From assembly GCF_947072515.1 (NCBI RefSeq), contig NZ_CAMTIG010000011.1:18821-82820 (forward strand): a DNA stretch of 64,000 bases, in the 5' to 3' direction. Under the pieces are notes generated by a model, which worked only from the letters and a program-made list of their open reading frames with translations, was not told the origin of the DNA and ran no database searches. Positions within the stretch are counted from its first letter, which is position 1, and each line of letters starts with the position of its first letter. Both the position numbers and the translations under genes were made by a program. Origin of the DNA: an uncultured Clostridium sp. (GTDB lineage Bacteria; Bacillota; Clostridia; Clostridiales; Clostridiaceae). Below, piece after piece: positions 36,199-45,547 of the stretch.

Positions 36199-37476
36199 AT
36201 GAATAATAAAGAGAGCATGAAGAATCCAAATGTATATGATATTAAAACTAAGAAGAAGTTAAAAAGAATAGATACAAGTGAACAAATAGCGAAGTATCTA
36301 GACTTACGAGATATAGTAAATGAAAGGAACAGATTATTAGGCGTAATAGGGGAGGATAGATTTAGAAGTATAAAAGCTGAAACCATAGATATAGCAAATA
36401 ATAAAAAATATACATATTATGTGGTTGATTATGGGTTGCCAGTATTTCAAGTGAATGAATTTCTAGATACAAAAAAAGATTCGGAAAATACTGCAAGAAA
36501 ATATTGTAACATAATTAGTAGATTCTTAAATTATTTAAATCAAAGAAACATGGACTATTTTGAGGTTGATAATAATGTAGTAGAGGATTTTGTAAAGTTT
36601 AGAATTTATGGTGGAAATTCAAATTTAACATTGTTAAAAAGTACAATTAACTATAAAACAGTAATGGACGATATTTCTGTTATAAAAGCTTTTTATTTAT
36701 GGCTTTCAAGGAGATGTACTAGAGTAAATATGTCCTTCTATAGTGAAAAAAGAAATATTAAATCAGCATTCCTATATGCAGAAATAGGTGCAGTTGATGG
36801 TGAAGAAATTGTGTCAAAGCATTTACATTCATTAGGGGAATCAAAGGAATATATTAAGTGGTACACCGAAGAGCAAGTAGAGGCTATTCTTAGTAATTTT
36901 TCAGCAACTAGAGATAAGGCTATCTTTTTATGCACATTAGATGGTGGAATGAGAATCGATGAGGTACTTAGTGTTAAACGTAAGGATTATGATGTTGAGA
37001 GACAATGTATTACTCCAACAAGAAGTAAAAGTGCTAAATTAAGAACTATAAAGCTTTCCAAAAGAGCTTGTGATATGATAGAGAATTACTTATTAGGGGA
37101 GAGGGAAGATGCTGAATACGACTCGAATATACAATCACAATATTTATTCATAAATATAAAAAAAGGAAAAAATCAAGGTAAGCCCGTAGGCTATAACAAT
37201 TTTCTTAAAATATTAAAAAGAGCAGCTAAAAGAGCAGGATTAGCAGAAGAGCAAATAAGAACACATAGTGGAAGAAGTTCTAAAACCATGGAATATCTTA
37301 AAGCGCAAGCAAGGTATCCAGAATTAAATTTAACAGACTCTCAAATAGCTACAAATATGGGATGGGAAAATATAAATACAATTAAGCACTATAAAGATCA
37401 TCAAAATGAAGAATTAGGACTAATGGCACATGAAAAGATACTTAAGGCAAAAGAAAAAGCAGAGGGAAAGGAGTAA
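36199..37476 (+). CDS. tnpA: Tyrosine recombinase 1 (TnpA-like)
   Basis: A 425-residue site-specific integrase. It has a SAM-like N-terminal DNA-binding domain (about residues 75-180, with NTARKYCNIISRFLNYLNQR) and a catalytic domain with Arg252 (GGMRIDEV), Lys in AKLRTI, His356-x-x-Arg359 (THSGRSSKT) and Tyr398 (IKHYKD). Box II reads MGWENI, with Trp replacing the usual His, a change tolerated in some tyrosine recombinases. The ATG at 36199 is chosen over an in-frame ATG at 36142 because a TATAAT at 36145-36150 suggests the transcript starts later. It is the first of four tightly packed integration genes. Confidence 0.87.
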   Translation: MNNKESMKNPNVYDIKTKKKLKRIDTSEQIAKYLDLRDIVNERNRLLGVIGEDRFRSIKAETIDIANNKKYTYYVVDYGLPVFQVNEFLDTKKDSENTARKYCNIISRFLNYLNQRNMDYFEVDNNVVEDFVKFRIYGGNSNLTLLKSTINYKTVMDDISVIKAFYLWLSRRCTRVNMSFYSEKRNIKSAFLYAEIGAVDGEEIVSKHLHSLGESKEYIKWYTEEQVEAILSNFSATRDKAIFLCTLDGGMRIDEVLSVKRKDYDVERQCITPTRSKSAKLRTIKLSKRACDMIENYLLGEREDAEYDSNIQSQYLFINIKKGKNQGKPVGYNNFLKILKRAAKRAGLAEEQIRTHSGRSSKTMEYLKAQARYPELNLTDSQIATNMGWENINTIKHYKDHQNEELGLMAHEKILKAKEKAEGKE

Positions 37477-37484
37477 ATATTAAA

Positions 37485-40400
37485 ATGATATTAGAAAAAG
37501 ATTTTATTGAATCTATAAAGAATACTATATTTTGTAAAAAACCGCTTGTACAAGTGGTTAAAAGAGGTCCAACCAATGAGGTTTTTGAGGTAATTAATGG
37601 TATTGATGAAGAAATTATAGATGATTATATAAGGTATTACTGTGATAAATATATAGATTCAACTGAATATAATAAAAATAGGACTATATATAATAAAAAC
37701 TTTATTACTTCACTGAAAATATTTAAAGTTATGGCACCAAATTCACCTAATGTTACGACATATGCTTTTTGTAAAACCTTTCTTAATGCTAAAAAGTTTA
37801 TGGATAGGATTAAAGATATAGGTGAAGAAATAAGGCAACAGAGTATAAAAGAAAGAGAGGAAGATAAGGCAAAAGCCAAAGTAGTTAAACAAAATATTAG
37901 AAGAAATATTATTGAGTCTGTATATAAGACCATATCAAATAAACAACCACTTGTGCAAATTAATGTAAATGCACCAATCAGGGAATTATTTGAAGAAATC
38001 AATAGTATTGATGAAGAAATTATAGATGATTATGTAAGGTACTATTGTGACAAATATATAGAAACTATTAAAAATGATTTTTTAGATAAAGGTTTTTTTA
38101 TGAGTGATAAAGTATATGGACTTATGATTCCTAATTTATCTACGAGTGTGTTAGATAGATATGAACTTTTAAAAAGATATCCAGCTTCAAAAAAACTTAT
38201 AGATAGAATTACAGATATAGGGATAGAATTTGGTGGGATAACAATTAGACCACTAGGGGAAAAGGCTAAAAAAAATTTATTTAACCTTATAGAAAAAACT
38301 ATATTAGATAAAAAACCTCTTGTGCAAATTATACCTAAAGGATTTATTAGAGAAATATTTGAAATAATCAATATTATTGATGATGGTGTTATTGAAGAAT
38401 ATATAACACATTTTTGCAATATATATATCAATTCCTTAAAAGATGGTTTAACGGATTCTATTGTTTCTAGAACTAGAATGACATATAAAATATATTTACT
38501 GATAGCTCCCAATTCACCATATAAAACTGAATTAACTAGTGTTATAGAAGGGTATCCAGATGCAAGTGGATTTTTTGAGAAAATTACTGCTATTAGTGAA
38601 ACATTTAGAGATAAGATGATTGAAATAGTTATTGGGACAAAAAAAGGTAGTTATATTGAATCTATACATAAAGCTATGATGAATAAAGAGCCTCTTTCAC
38701 AGGTAAAAGCAGGAGAAGGAATTAAGCAGATATTTGAAATAATTAATAGTATGGATGAAGAAGTCTTAGTAAATTATATAAGATATTATTGCAACAAACA
38801 TCTAGATTCAGTTAAAGATACAAAAGAGTTAAGTAAAAAAAATTGTAACATATGTGCTTCAGTATACCCAGTAATATTTCCAAATGGACCTAAATTAGCT
38901 AATATTTTAATGAAGTATTCAGAGGTGAAAATTTTTAGAGATACTATTATAACTATAGGTAAAGAGGTTAAGTATGAGAGGTTTATAAGTTTAATAAAAA
39001 GCAAGACACCATTAGCAGACTTGTACAGTTTGTATGGTCTTCAATTTAATAGAACTGAAGTTATGGAAATGATTGTTAGATATATGCAAACTGATGCAGA
39101 AAATTTCAAAGGTTATATATTACATTTATTAGTAGATGGATTAAATAAAAGAAGTCTAGAGGGCAAAAAAATAATAGGAATAAAAAATGTAGAAAAGATA
39201 ATATCTAATGCTATAGTTGGACCGGATACTCTTTATAATTTTAAAGAATCAGAAATTATATTTAATATTACTATGGAACACTATGATAAATATTGTAAAT
39301 CATTAGTAAGTGAGTGTGTTGAAAATAATAAACCATTAAAAGATATAGATCGTTGCGTTATTAATAGTCCAAGTGTAATGAAAATATTTTTACAAATGGA
39401 TATTAATACGAGGAATAAATATGTCAAACAAAGAATGGATTATTACTTTGATAAAAGAAAAATGATGAATTTGGGTACTTTTAGACAAGATTGCACTTGT
39501 AGGAATAAATTCATTCTTGATGAAAATTATATAAAAGAACGTGAGGAGATTCGTGAGTGTATAGAAGCATTATATGATATATATGCTAAAAAGCTAATAA
39601 AAGGAAATAGAGAAGAAATTTCAATGAGTAACAATACTTGGACTCTTTTCTTTATGGAAGGTCCTAGAATAGGATATAGATCCTTTAAATTCGATGATAT
39701 AAAATCTGAAAAATTTAGGTATGAGGTCAAGATGTATATGATGGACGAATGCACTTATAGAATTAAGAATAACGTAACACTTTCATTAATTAAGGATAGC
39801 TTAAATTTTTTGTATGATAGAGATAAAGATTGTGATTCATTTAGTAAAGTAGATTTAGGTGCTATCAGAGCATTAAATGACTATCTTCAAAAGGATTTAA
39901 AAATTAAGAATAGACCAGTTGATAGAAATAGAAGTGCGGGTACTGTAAAGAAAAGTATTGCGAAACTAGCTAGTATAGTTGACTTTCTGATTTCATATAG
40001 TCAAAAAAATACAATGATAACAGAACCTCCAATGAATAACCTATTTGGTACTATTATTTTCAGAAATCTTGAGTCAATGTCAAAGAGAACGCATATAATT
40101 CCAGATGAAATAATAGAACAAATGGATAAGTATATTGAACACTTAAATCCTCAACATCAGTTGATGTATGAAATATTTCAAAATACAGGTATGAGGTTAT
40201 CTTCAGTATGTAAATTGGAGGCTAGCTGCTTGAAGCCATCCAGATATGATGATGTCAAAATACTGAAATATAAGCCTTATAAACTTGAAAATTTCAATAA
40301 GAAACAAGGTAATTTACCGTATGAAGAATTAATAATTACACAAGAATTAGCAAATAAAATTGAAGAGCAAAAGAAAGCTACGAGTAAGTTAAGAGAAAAG

Positions 40401-41117
40401 TATAACTCCACATATATATTTTTAAGTATCAGAGAAGAATGCGGATTTTTAAGACCTAGCATAGTTGGAGGAAAGGGATTTGTAGAAGCATTAAACAGAA
40501 TAGCAACTAGGAACAATATATGCTATAATAACGGAGCTATTTGGCATTTTACATCGAGACAATTTAGAAAGACTTTAGTTTCTATAATGATGAATAACAA
40601 TGCTACTGATTCAGAAATTGCTTATGTTTTGGGGCATCATAATCAAAGGACGTTAAACCGTTACTATAAAGAAATCAATGAACAAAGAGTTGAAAATCTA
40701 AATCATGAATTTTTTAAAAATAGATTTGGTATAGATATTGGAGAGGAGAATCTAAGTCAATATTCGCAAAAAGAGAAAAAAATTTTATATATAGATTTTG
40801 TAACAAATTATAGAAGAGTTCCTTTAGGTTATTGCTGTAAACATATAGCAGATGGACCTTGTACTAAAGAATCAGGAGCAAGTGCTTGCGAAAAATGTCC
40901 TAAAATATGTACTGGAAAGCAGTTTATTCAAGAGTGGATTAACTTAAGAGATGATAGAAAAAGAGAGTTAAATGAGCTTGTAGAATATTATATTAAGAAC
41001 AATATCCCAAAAGAGGAATATTTAGAGTATAAAGAATATCAACATATTTTTTATGAATTTAACTTATATCAGGACGCCATAGATAAAATAAATGAAAAAT
41101 GTAGTGAAGGAGTGTAA
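37485..41117 (+). CDS. Giant tyrosine recombinase 2 with repeated N-terminal region (TnpB-like)
   Basis: A 1210-residue recombinase, about twice the length of Tn554 TnpB. The N-terminal two-thirds contain a repeated module of about 100-130 residues, starting near residues 9, 141, 267, 388 and, more divergent, 497, 602 and 699. The pattern is a helix, a K-x-PL-x-Q motif, then EIIDDYIRYYCDKY. The C-terminal catalytic domain has Arg904 (TGMRLSSV), Arg1025-x-x-Arg1028 in SRQFRKT (first position usually His), His1051 (LGHH) and Tyr1060 or Tyr1061. A Cys-rich tail (GYCCKH, CEKCPKIC) resembles the TnpB tail. It starts nine bases after recombinase 1. The repeats are probably DNA- or protein-binding modules. 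Confidence 0.85.
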   Translation: MILEKDFIESIKNTIFCKKPLVQVVKRGPTNEVFEVINGIDEEIIDDYIRYYCDKYIDSTEYNKNRTIYNKNFITSLKIFKVMAPNSPNVTTYAFCKTFLNAKKFMDRIKDIGEEIRQQSIKEREEDKAKAKVVKQNIRRNIIESVYKTISNKQPLVQINVNAPIRELFEEINSIDEEIIDDYVRYYCDKYIETIKNDFLDKGFFMSDKVYGLMIPNLSTSVLDRYELLKRYPASKKLIDRITDIGIEFGGITIRPLGEKAKKNLFNLIEKTILDKKPLVQIIPKGFIREIFEIINIIDDGVIEEYITHFCNIYINSLKDGLTDSIVSRTRMTYKIYLLIAPNSPYKTELTSVIEGYPDASGFFEKITAISETFRDKMIEIVIGTKKGSYIESIHKAMMNKEPLSQVKAGEGIKQIFEIINSMDEEVLVNYIRYYCNKHLDSVKDTKELSKKNCNICASVYPVIFPNGPKLANILMKYSEVKIFRDTIITIGKEVKYERFISLIKSKTPLADLYSLYGLQFNRTEVMEMIVRYMQTDAENFKGYILHLLVDGLNKRSLEGKKIIGIKNVEKIISNAIVGPDTLYNFKESEIIFNITMEHYDKYCKSLVSECVENNKPLKDIDRCVINSPSVMKIFLQMDINTRNKYVKQRMDYYFDKRKMMNLGTFRQDCTCRNKFILDENYIKEREEIRECIEALYDIYAKKLIKGNREEISMSNNTWTLFFMEGPRIGYRSFKFDDIKSEKFRYEVKMYMMDECTYRIKNNVTLSLIKDSLNFLYDRDKDCDSFSKVDLGAIRALNDYLQKDLKIKNRPVDRNRSAGTVKKSIAKLASIVDFLISYSQKNTMITEPPMNNLFGTIIFRNLESMSKRTHIIPDEIIEQMDKYIEHLNPQHQLMYEIFQNTGMRLSSVCKLEASCLKPSRYDDVKILKYKPYKLENFNKKQGNLPYEELIITQELANKIEEQKKATSKLREKYNSTYIFLSIREECGFLRPSIVGGKGFVEALNRIATRNNICYNNGAIWHFTSRQFRKTLVSIMMNNNATDSEIAYVLGHHNQRTLNRYYKEINEQRVENLNHEFFKNRFGIDIGEENLSQYSQKEKKILYIDFVTNYRRVPLGYCCKHIADGPCTKESGASACEKCPKICTGKQFIQEWINLRDDRKRELNELVEYYIKNNIPKEEYLEYKEYQHIFYEFNLYQDAIDKINEKCSEGV

Positions 41118-41120
41118 TGT

Positions 41121-42698
41121 ATGAGTAAATCATTGCGAGTAGTTTTTCCGTTTGATTTTGGGAATGATGATATACAAAATTTAAAAAAATCACTTAAAGA
41201 TTTATCAAAACATAAAATTGATTTTTATGATAAAAAATGGGTTTGTGATAAATTAGCAAATAATGAAGCAGTAGATAGTTGTGGACGATATACGCTATAT
41301 TTTACAAATACGCCTGAACAGTATAATGACTGGATAAGATATTATGCATTAGAAATGTATCGTACTGGTGCTAGAATAGCAACAATTAATAGAAATATTA
41401 CTGATATAAAGGAGTTTTTTCAGTTTCTAGAGAAATACTGTGATTCAATTTCTCTTGAAGATGTAGAGATAGCACAACTTACTAGATTTAGAGAGTATCT
41501 AAAAAAATCAGAGTTAAGTGAAGATACTAAACATGCTAAGTGGTCTTGTATAAGTAATTTTTATATTAAAATGAAAGGGGCTAATGGTTACTTTAATGTA
41601 AATATAGTTGATAAGAACCCGTTTAAAAAGATAAAGCATAATGATTCTAAATATATATCAGACTGTATCACTAAGCAATTAGATGACGTGTTTAAAGATG
41701 AATCAATACCAATATCAATGAGAGCAGCTTATTGGATTATGAGATTTATACCATCTAGAATACAGGAAGTATACAAAATATCCATTGATTCCATTAAATA
41801 CATTAAAAATGGATGGACGCTAACGTTGTATATGTATAAGCAGAATGGTGGTTACTATGAGCCTGAATTAAGAATGATAAAGTTTAAAAATGGCAGTATG
41901 GAAGGAGAGTTTTTACTTAATATACTAGAGCAACAAAGGGCTATAGCTGAGAGTTTGCAAGATAATCTTTCAGAAGAATTAAAAGGCTATTTTTTTACTT
42001 ATCATGCATTTAATTCTAGAAAACAAAATGACGGTAGAATTAAATATTTTAACACTAAGGATATACTTGTTGCATGTGAGGGGAGTATTACCTATTTTTT
42101 ATCTAACGTTTGTAAAAAGTATGATATAAGAGATAAAGAAGGAGAGCTTGCCCGCATTTCTTCGCATAGGTTAAGGCATAACGGAATTACAGATAGATTA
42201 AGTTCAGACGGTGGGTTTGATACTGGTGATGTTGCAAGTATAACAAATCATAAAAATGATTCGATGATTTTTAAAAACTATAATCATCCTACACAAGAGC
42301 AAATATTACAAAGCCAAGAGAATGTGTATAAAACATTGAATAGTAAAGAATATTCTAAACCTATTTATTTTCAAGGGAAAATAATGAATATAAATCCAAC
42401 TCTAGAAAAAAGATTATTAAGAGATTTAAAAAAACATAAGACGAAGCTAGGTATATGTAGTGATAGCGAGGATTGTAAACATCAATATCGTTGTCTTGAA
42501 GATTGTGATTTTTATATTCCAAATTGTGATGATTTGGAGTATTTTGAGAATGAGATTTATGAATGGAATAGAAAGGCTGAATTTTATAAAGCAAAAAATA
42601 TGACTATTAGACTAGAAAATGCTGAATATAATTTAGGTATTCATATTAAAGTTAGAGATAGAATACTGAACATGATAAAGGAGGAAGAGAATGGCTAG
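41121..42698 (+). CDS. Tyrosine recombinase 3
   Basis: A 525-residue integrase with the complete catalytic set: Arg213 (IPSRIQEVY), His349-x-x-Arg352 (SSHRLRHNGI), His377 (TNHKND) and Tyr near residue 390 (FKNYNH). The N-terminal SAM-like domain is near residues 70-165 (TGARIATINRNITDIKEFFQ). A Cys-rich segment (CSDSEDCKHQYRCLEDCDFY) near the C-terminus resembles the one in recombinase 2. It begins four bases after recombinase 2 and overlaps the TnpC-like gene by eight bases. Which of recombinases 2 and 3 is the true TnpB counterpart cannot be decided by eye. Confidence 0.87.
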   Translation: MSKSLRVVFPFDFGNDDIQNLKKSLKDLSKHKIDFYDKKWVCDKLANNEAVDSCGRYTLYFTNTPEQYNDWIRYYALEMYRTGARIATINRNITDIKEFFQFLEKYCDSISLEDVEIAQLTRFREYLKKSELSEDTKHAKWSCISNFYIKMKGANGYFNVNIVDKNPFKKIKHNDSKYISDCITKQLDDVFKDESIPISMRAAYWIMRFIPSRIQEVYKISIDSIKYIKNGWTLTLYMYKQNGGYYEPELRMIKFKNGSMEGEFLLNILEQQRAIAESLQDNLSEELKGYFFTYHAFNSRKQNDGRIKYFNTKDILVACEGSITYFLSNVCKKYDIRDKEGELARISSHRLRHNGITDRLSSDGGFDTGDVASITNHKNDSMIFKNYNHPTQEQILQSQENVYKTLNSKEYSKPIYFQGKIMNINPTLEKRLLRDLKKHKTKLGICSDSEDCKHQYRCLEDCDFYIPNCDDLEYFENEIYEWNRKAEFYKAKNMTIRLENAEYNLGIHIKVRDRILNMIKEEENG

Positions 42699-43161
42699 AA
42701 GTATACCAAATAAACTAAGAGAGAAGCAAGAAAAACAAAGGAAATATACTACTAACAAGATTGAGGAAGCTATTGAGATGTTGAAAGATTTAGGATATGA
42801 ATCAATATCTATATCAAGTTTGGTAAAAGAAACTGGATTTGGTAGGTCAACTTTTAGTAAGCCTCATGTGAAAGACATATTAAAAAAGCATAAGATAGGT
42901 AAATTTAAAGAAATTAAAACAATTGCTTTAGAACAAAATATTAAATACACAAGGGAATACATTACTTTATTAGAAAAACAATTAAATAATGCTAATATAA
43001 AAATAAATAAGCTTGAATCAGAGTTAGTATTTAAAAATGCTAAGTTGAAAGAAACTCAATTAAATTTTATCAAAGTAGATTTAATGAATAAAGACTTAGC
43101 AGATAAATTTCAACGTATGTATGACAGAGTTGTTGCGGTCGGGGTTAATATAATTTTATAG
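42691..43161 (+). CDS. tnpC: TnpC-like accessory protein (DUF6262-type)
   Basis: A 156-residue protein with an N-terminal helix-turn-helix-like part (KIEEAIEMLKDLGYESISIS, LVKETGFGRSTFSKP) and a C-terminal coiled coil (residues 90-145). This matches the TnpC/DUF6262 proteins that accompany Tn554-type recombinases and bias integration frequency and orientation. GGAGGAAG sits five bases before the ATG, within the end of recombinase 3. It closes the integration operon. Confidence 0.8.
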   Translation: MARSIPNKLREKQEKQRKYTTNKIEEAIEMLKDLGYESISISSLVKETGFGRSTFSKPHVKDILKKHKIGKFKEIKTIALEQNIKYTREYITLLEKQLNNANIKINKLESELVFKNAKLKETQLNFIKVDLMNKDLADKFQRMYDRVVAVGVNIIL

Positions 43162-43292
43162 TTTTAATATAAAATTATATGGGTGTGGAAAAGAGATATA
43201 TATAGAAATGTTAAATTAAATTAGGAGTATCATATGAAAATTTAAATAAGCAATTAGATGTTTTTATAAGTTAATAATTAATTATAGAAAAG

Positions 43293-43328
43293 TAATCTTT
43301 AAGTATGAGTTAAAATACTTAAAGATTA
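43293..43328 (-). terminator. Terminator between tnpC and xre
   Basis: A 13-bp perfect stem TAATCTTTAAGTA / TACTTAAAGATTA lies just beyond the xre stop. It may act on both strands: TTATTATTTTTT on the plus side, CTTTTCTAT on the minus side. The preceding 130 bases after tnpC show nothing else. Confidence 0.75.
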
Positions 43329-43553
43329 TTATTTTTTGTCAAATAAAGATTGTATAGGAACCATTAAGGCTTCAGCAATAGCCTTAATTTCATAATCTAA
43401 GACTTCTCGTTTTTTACTCTCTATTTTTGATAGCATTGGCCTATCAATTTCGAGACCGTTAACTTGCAATTTTGCTGTAAGTTGTTCTTGAGTAAGGTTA
43501 GTAGATTTTCGTATTTTTTTGATGTTATCACCAATAATATTTCTATTGTTCAT
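43329..43553 (-). CDS. XRE-family regulator (74 aa)
   Basis: A compact helix-turn-helix protein whose whole length is the Cro/CI fold (NIKKIRKSTNLTQEQLTAKL, then RPMLSKIESKKREVLDYEIK). The ATG at 43553 has TAGGAGGAAT upstream. A longer frame upstream is antisense to the next gene and is not used. It is divergent from the GHKL gene across a 91-base spacer that includes TGTGT-GATAAGT-ACACA (43603-43619), a possible operator. It probably controls the GHKL gene, itself and perhaps the BREX operon. Confidence 0.88.
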   Translation of the reverse strand: MNNRNIIGDNIKKIRKSTNLTQEQLTAKLQVNGLEIDRPMLSKIESKKREVLDYEIKAIAEALMVPIQSLFDKK

Positions 43554-43644
43554 TAAAATTCCTCCTAGATGTATTAATTCTAATAAATTGAACAAACTAA
43601 AATGTGTGATAAGTACACAAAGAGAAGATTTAGGAGGTTTTATT

Positions 43645-45285
43645 ATGGAGATACGTTCACCATATGTTAAAGATATTGCTTTGTATAAAGAGATTGCTAA
43701 AAATATAGTTAATCCATTAGAAGTGCCAAGAGAAAGTATTAGCAACTCAATAGATGCTGAGGCAAAAACAATAACAATAGATATTTTCAGAAATGAGAAA
43801 GGTGTATTTTGCATTAGTTTTTCTGATGATGGATGCGGAATGGATATAAATGATATAGATAGCTTTTTTAATTTAGGCGATTCTAGAAAGGACATAAGAA
43901 ATATAGGAGAAAAGGGATTAGGAACAAAAATATTTTTTAAGAGCAAATTACTAACTGTAGTTAGTCAAAAGAGCAGTTCAAAAAGAATAATTGCTAAAAT
44001 GGAAAGTCCATGGGAAAAGTTAAGCTTTGGAGAGATACCAAGTTATAGCTTAGAAGAAGTAGAGGCAGTTGTTGGTAGTAATGGAACCACTGTTATTATT
44101 GAAGGATATTTAGTTAATAATCCAGAAAAATATTTTAATTTTTATACATTAAAAGACTATATTTTATGGTTTACCGCAGGAGGTAGTTTTAAGAGCATAT
44201 TTGCTACATTTCCTGAATTAAATATTTATGTTAAAAATATGCAAGTAGCACCTAGAATATATATCAATGATAAAATATTAGAGATTAAGAAAGAAATAGC
44301 AGGAGGACATCAATTTCATTTACCGCAAGAAAGTCCTAAAGAAGATTATTGTGAAAAAGTATATAAAAAGTCAGTTAATTATTGTAGACATTTTGGTCCA
44401 TATCACAAAAGCACAAATATAGATGGTGAATATGTATCATTCCAGATGTATGGAACAATTTCAGGAATTAACTGCAGAAAAGAAATTTGTAAATTAAGAC
44501 CTGGAGAAACCATAAAGAGGAGATTTGGAGTATATTTAGCTAAGGATTTTATAGCATTTACAAAGAAGTCGAGTTTAATAACAGATCCAAATTATCATCA
44601 TTTTCACATTTTAGTTAATTCACAAAATTTTGAACTCACAGCAGATAGAAATAATATAAGTAATGAAAATGATGCAAAAATAAAGTGGATATTATCTTCA
44701 GCAAAGAAAATTATAAATGAAGATATTATGCCAATTGCATATAAAACATATTTTAAAATGAGAAAAGAAGAAGAGTGTTTAGAACAAATATTAGAGAAAA
44801 ATTATAATTTAAACAAAAGAATTGAAAAACTACCTAAATTAAGGGAGTTGAACTTAAAAGATATATCAGTAAAAAAAGTTCCAGACAATGAGGGGCAAGT
44901 AGCTTTATTGTTAGCTGTTTTATTATGCACTAAATATAAAAAACATATAAAATATATAGATTCCATTGCACAGTATTCTCACCAATCGACAACAGATTTA
45001 ATTTGTTACAATAAAAATGAGGAGCCGTTGCTAGTAGAATTGGAGTTACTCTTAAGCAATATATTTAAACATGAGCATCCATATCAAACATTTGATTGTA
45101 TAGTATGTTGGAAGATAGATATAGAGGTAAATGAGAGGCGAAAGCTAGTTGATGGTGTGGAATTAAAGTTAATATTTGAAAAAAATCAATGGCTATTGAA
45201 ATATGGAACCGATAAAGTGATACCTGTGATTGAATTATCAGAGGTAGTTAGGAATATAGTTAATGTTCAGAAGCAAGGAATGTGA
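43645..45285 (+). CDS. GHKL (Hsp90/MutL-type) ATPase with possible nuclease-like C-terminus
   Basis: A 546-residue protein with an N-terminal Bergerat ATP-binding fold: Glu30-x3-Asn34-x2-Asp37 (RESISNSIDA), DDGCGM at about 61-66 and GEKGLGTK at about 89-96. A second domain with the PNYHHFHILVNSQNFELTAD segment resembles the transducer part of Hsp90/MORC-like proteins. Near 451-467, TDLICYNKNEEPLLVELE resembles a D-x(n)-E-x-E arrangement of PD-(D/E)XK nucleases, though this is tentative. The ATG at 43645 with TAGGAGGT is chosen. It sits between the integration genes and BREX, so it is a candidate separate defence gene. Confidence 0.75.
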   Translation: MEIRSPYVKDIALYKEIAKNIVNPLEVPRESISNSIDAEAKTITIDIFRNEKGVFCISFSDDGCGMDINDIDSFFNLGDSRKDIRNIGEKGLGTKIFFKSKLLTVVSQKSSSKRIIAKMESPWEKLSFGEIPSYSLEEVEAVVGSNGTTVIIEGYLVNNPEKYFNFYTLKDYILWFTAGGSFKSIFATFPELNIYVKNMQVAPRIYINDKILEIKKEIAGGHQFHLPQESPKEDYCEKVYKKSVNYCRHFGPYHKSTNIDGEYVSFQMYGTISGINCRKEICKLRPGETIKRRFGVYLAKDFIAFTKKSSLITDPNYHHFHILVNSQNFELTADRNNISNENDAKIKWILSSAKKIINEDIMPIAYKTYFKMRKEEECLEQILEKNYNLNKRIEKLPKLRELNLKDISVKKVPDNEGQVALLLAVLLCTKYKKHIKYIDSIAQYSHQSTTDLICYNKNEEPLLVELELLLSNIFKHEHPYQTFDCIVCWKIDIEVNERRKLVDGVELKLIFEKNQWLLKYGTDKVIPVIELSEVVRNIVNVQKQGM

Positions 45286-45352
45286 GATATTTAAGTAATA
45301 TGAGGTGTTTTATAATAAATTTAAGCAATTTAAATAGATTATTTAATAGAGA

Positions 45353-45390
45353 TGTTTTAATATATTACAAGGAAAAAATATATTAAAACA
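45353..45390. repeat. Perfect inverted repeat downstream of the GHKL gene
   Basis: TGTTTTAATATATT (45353-45366) and AATATATTAAAACA (45377-45390) are exact complements around a ten-base spacer. There is no T-tract, so it could be an operator, a weak terminator or an mRNA-stabilising hairpin. Confidence 0.6.
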
Positions 45391-45418
45391 ACCTATGAGT
45401 TAATTAAGTAAATTGACT

Positions 45419-45468
45419 GAAAACTATCTTTGAATTAGTACATATACTACTTCAAAGATAGTTTTTTT
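45419..45468 (+). terminator. Intrinsic terminator before BREX
   Basis: AAAACTATCTTTGAA and TTCAAAGATAGTTTT arms flank an AT loop, followed by TTT. It separates the GHKL transcript from the BREX operon. Confidence 0.9.
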
Positions 45469-45505
45469 ATGAAAATAATTAAATATGTATATTTATATTG
45501 ATAAG

Positions 45506-45514
45506 TGTTATAAT
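45506..45514 (+). promoter_or_regulatory. Extended -10 promoter of the BREX operon
   Basis: TGTTATAAT is an extended -10 (TGnTATAAT), 33 bases before brxA. The -35 at 17 bases spacing (TGTATA) is weak. It follows the upstream terminator, so brxA has its own promoter. Confidence 0.6.
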
Positions 45515-45547
45515 TATATAGAAAGTGGACCACGGAGGTGAAAAAAT

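Noticed and set aside
43329-43946. A 205-codon minus-strand frame ending in the XRE protein
   Set aside because: Its first 130 codons are antisense to the well-supported GHKL gene. The ATG at 43553 has a strong ribosome site and gives a complete XRE protein.
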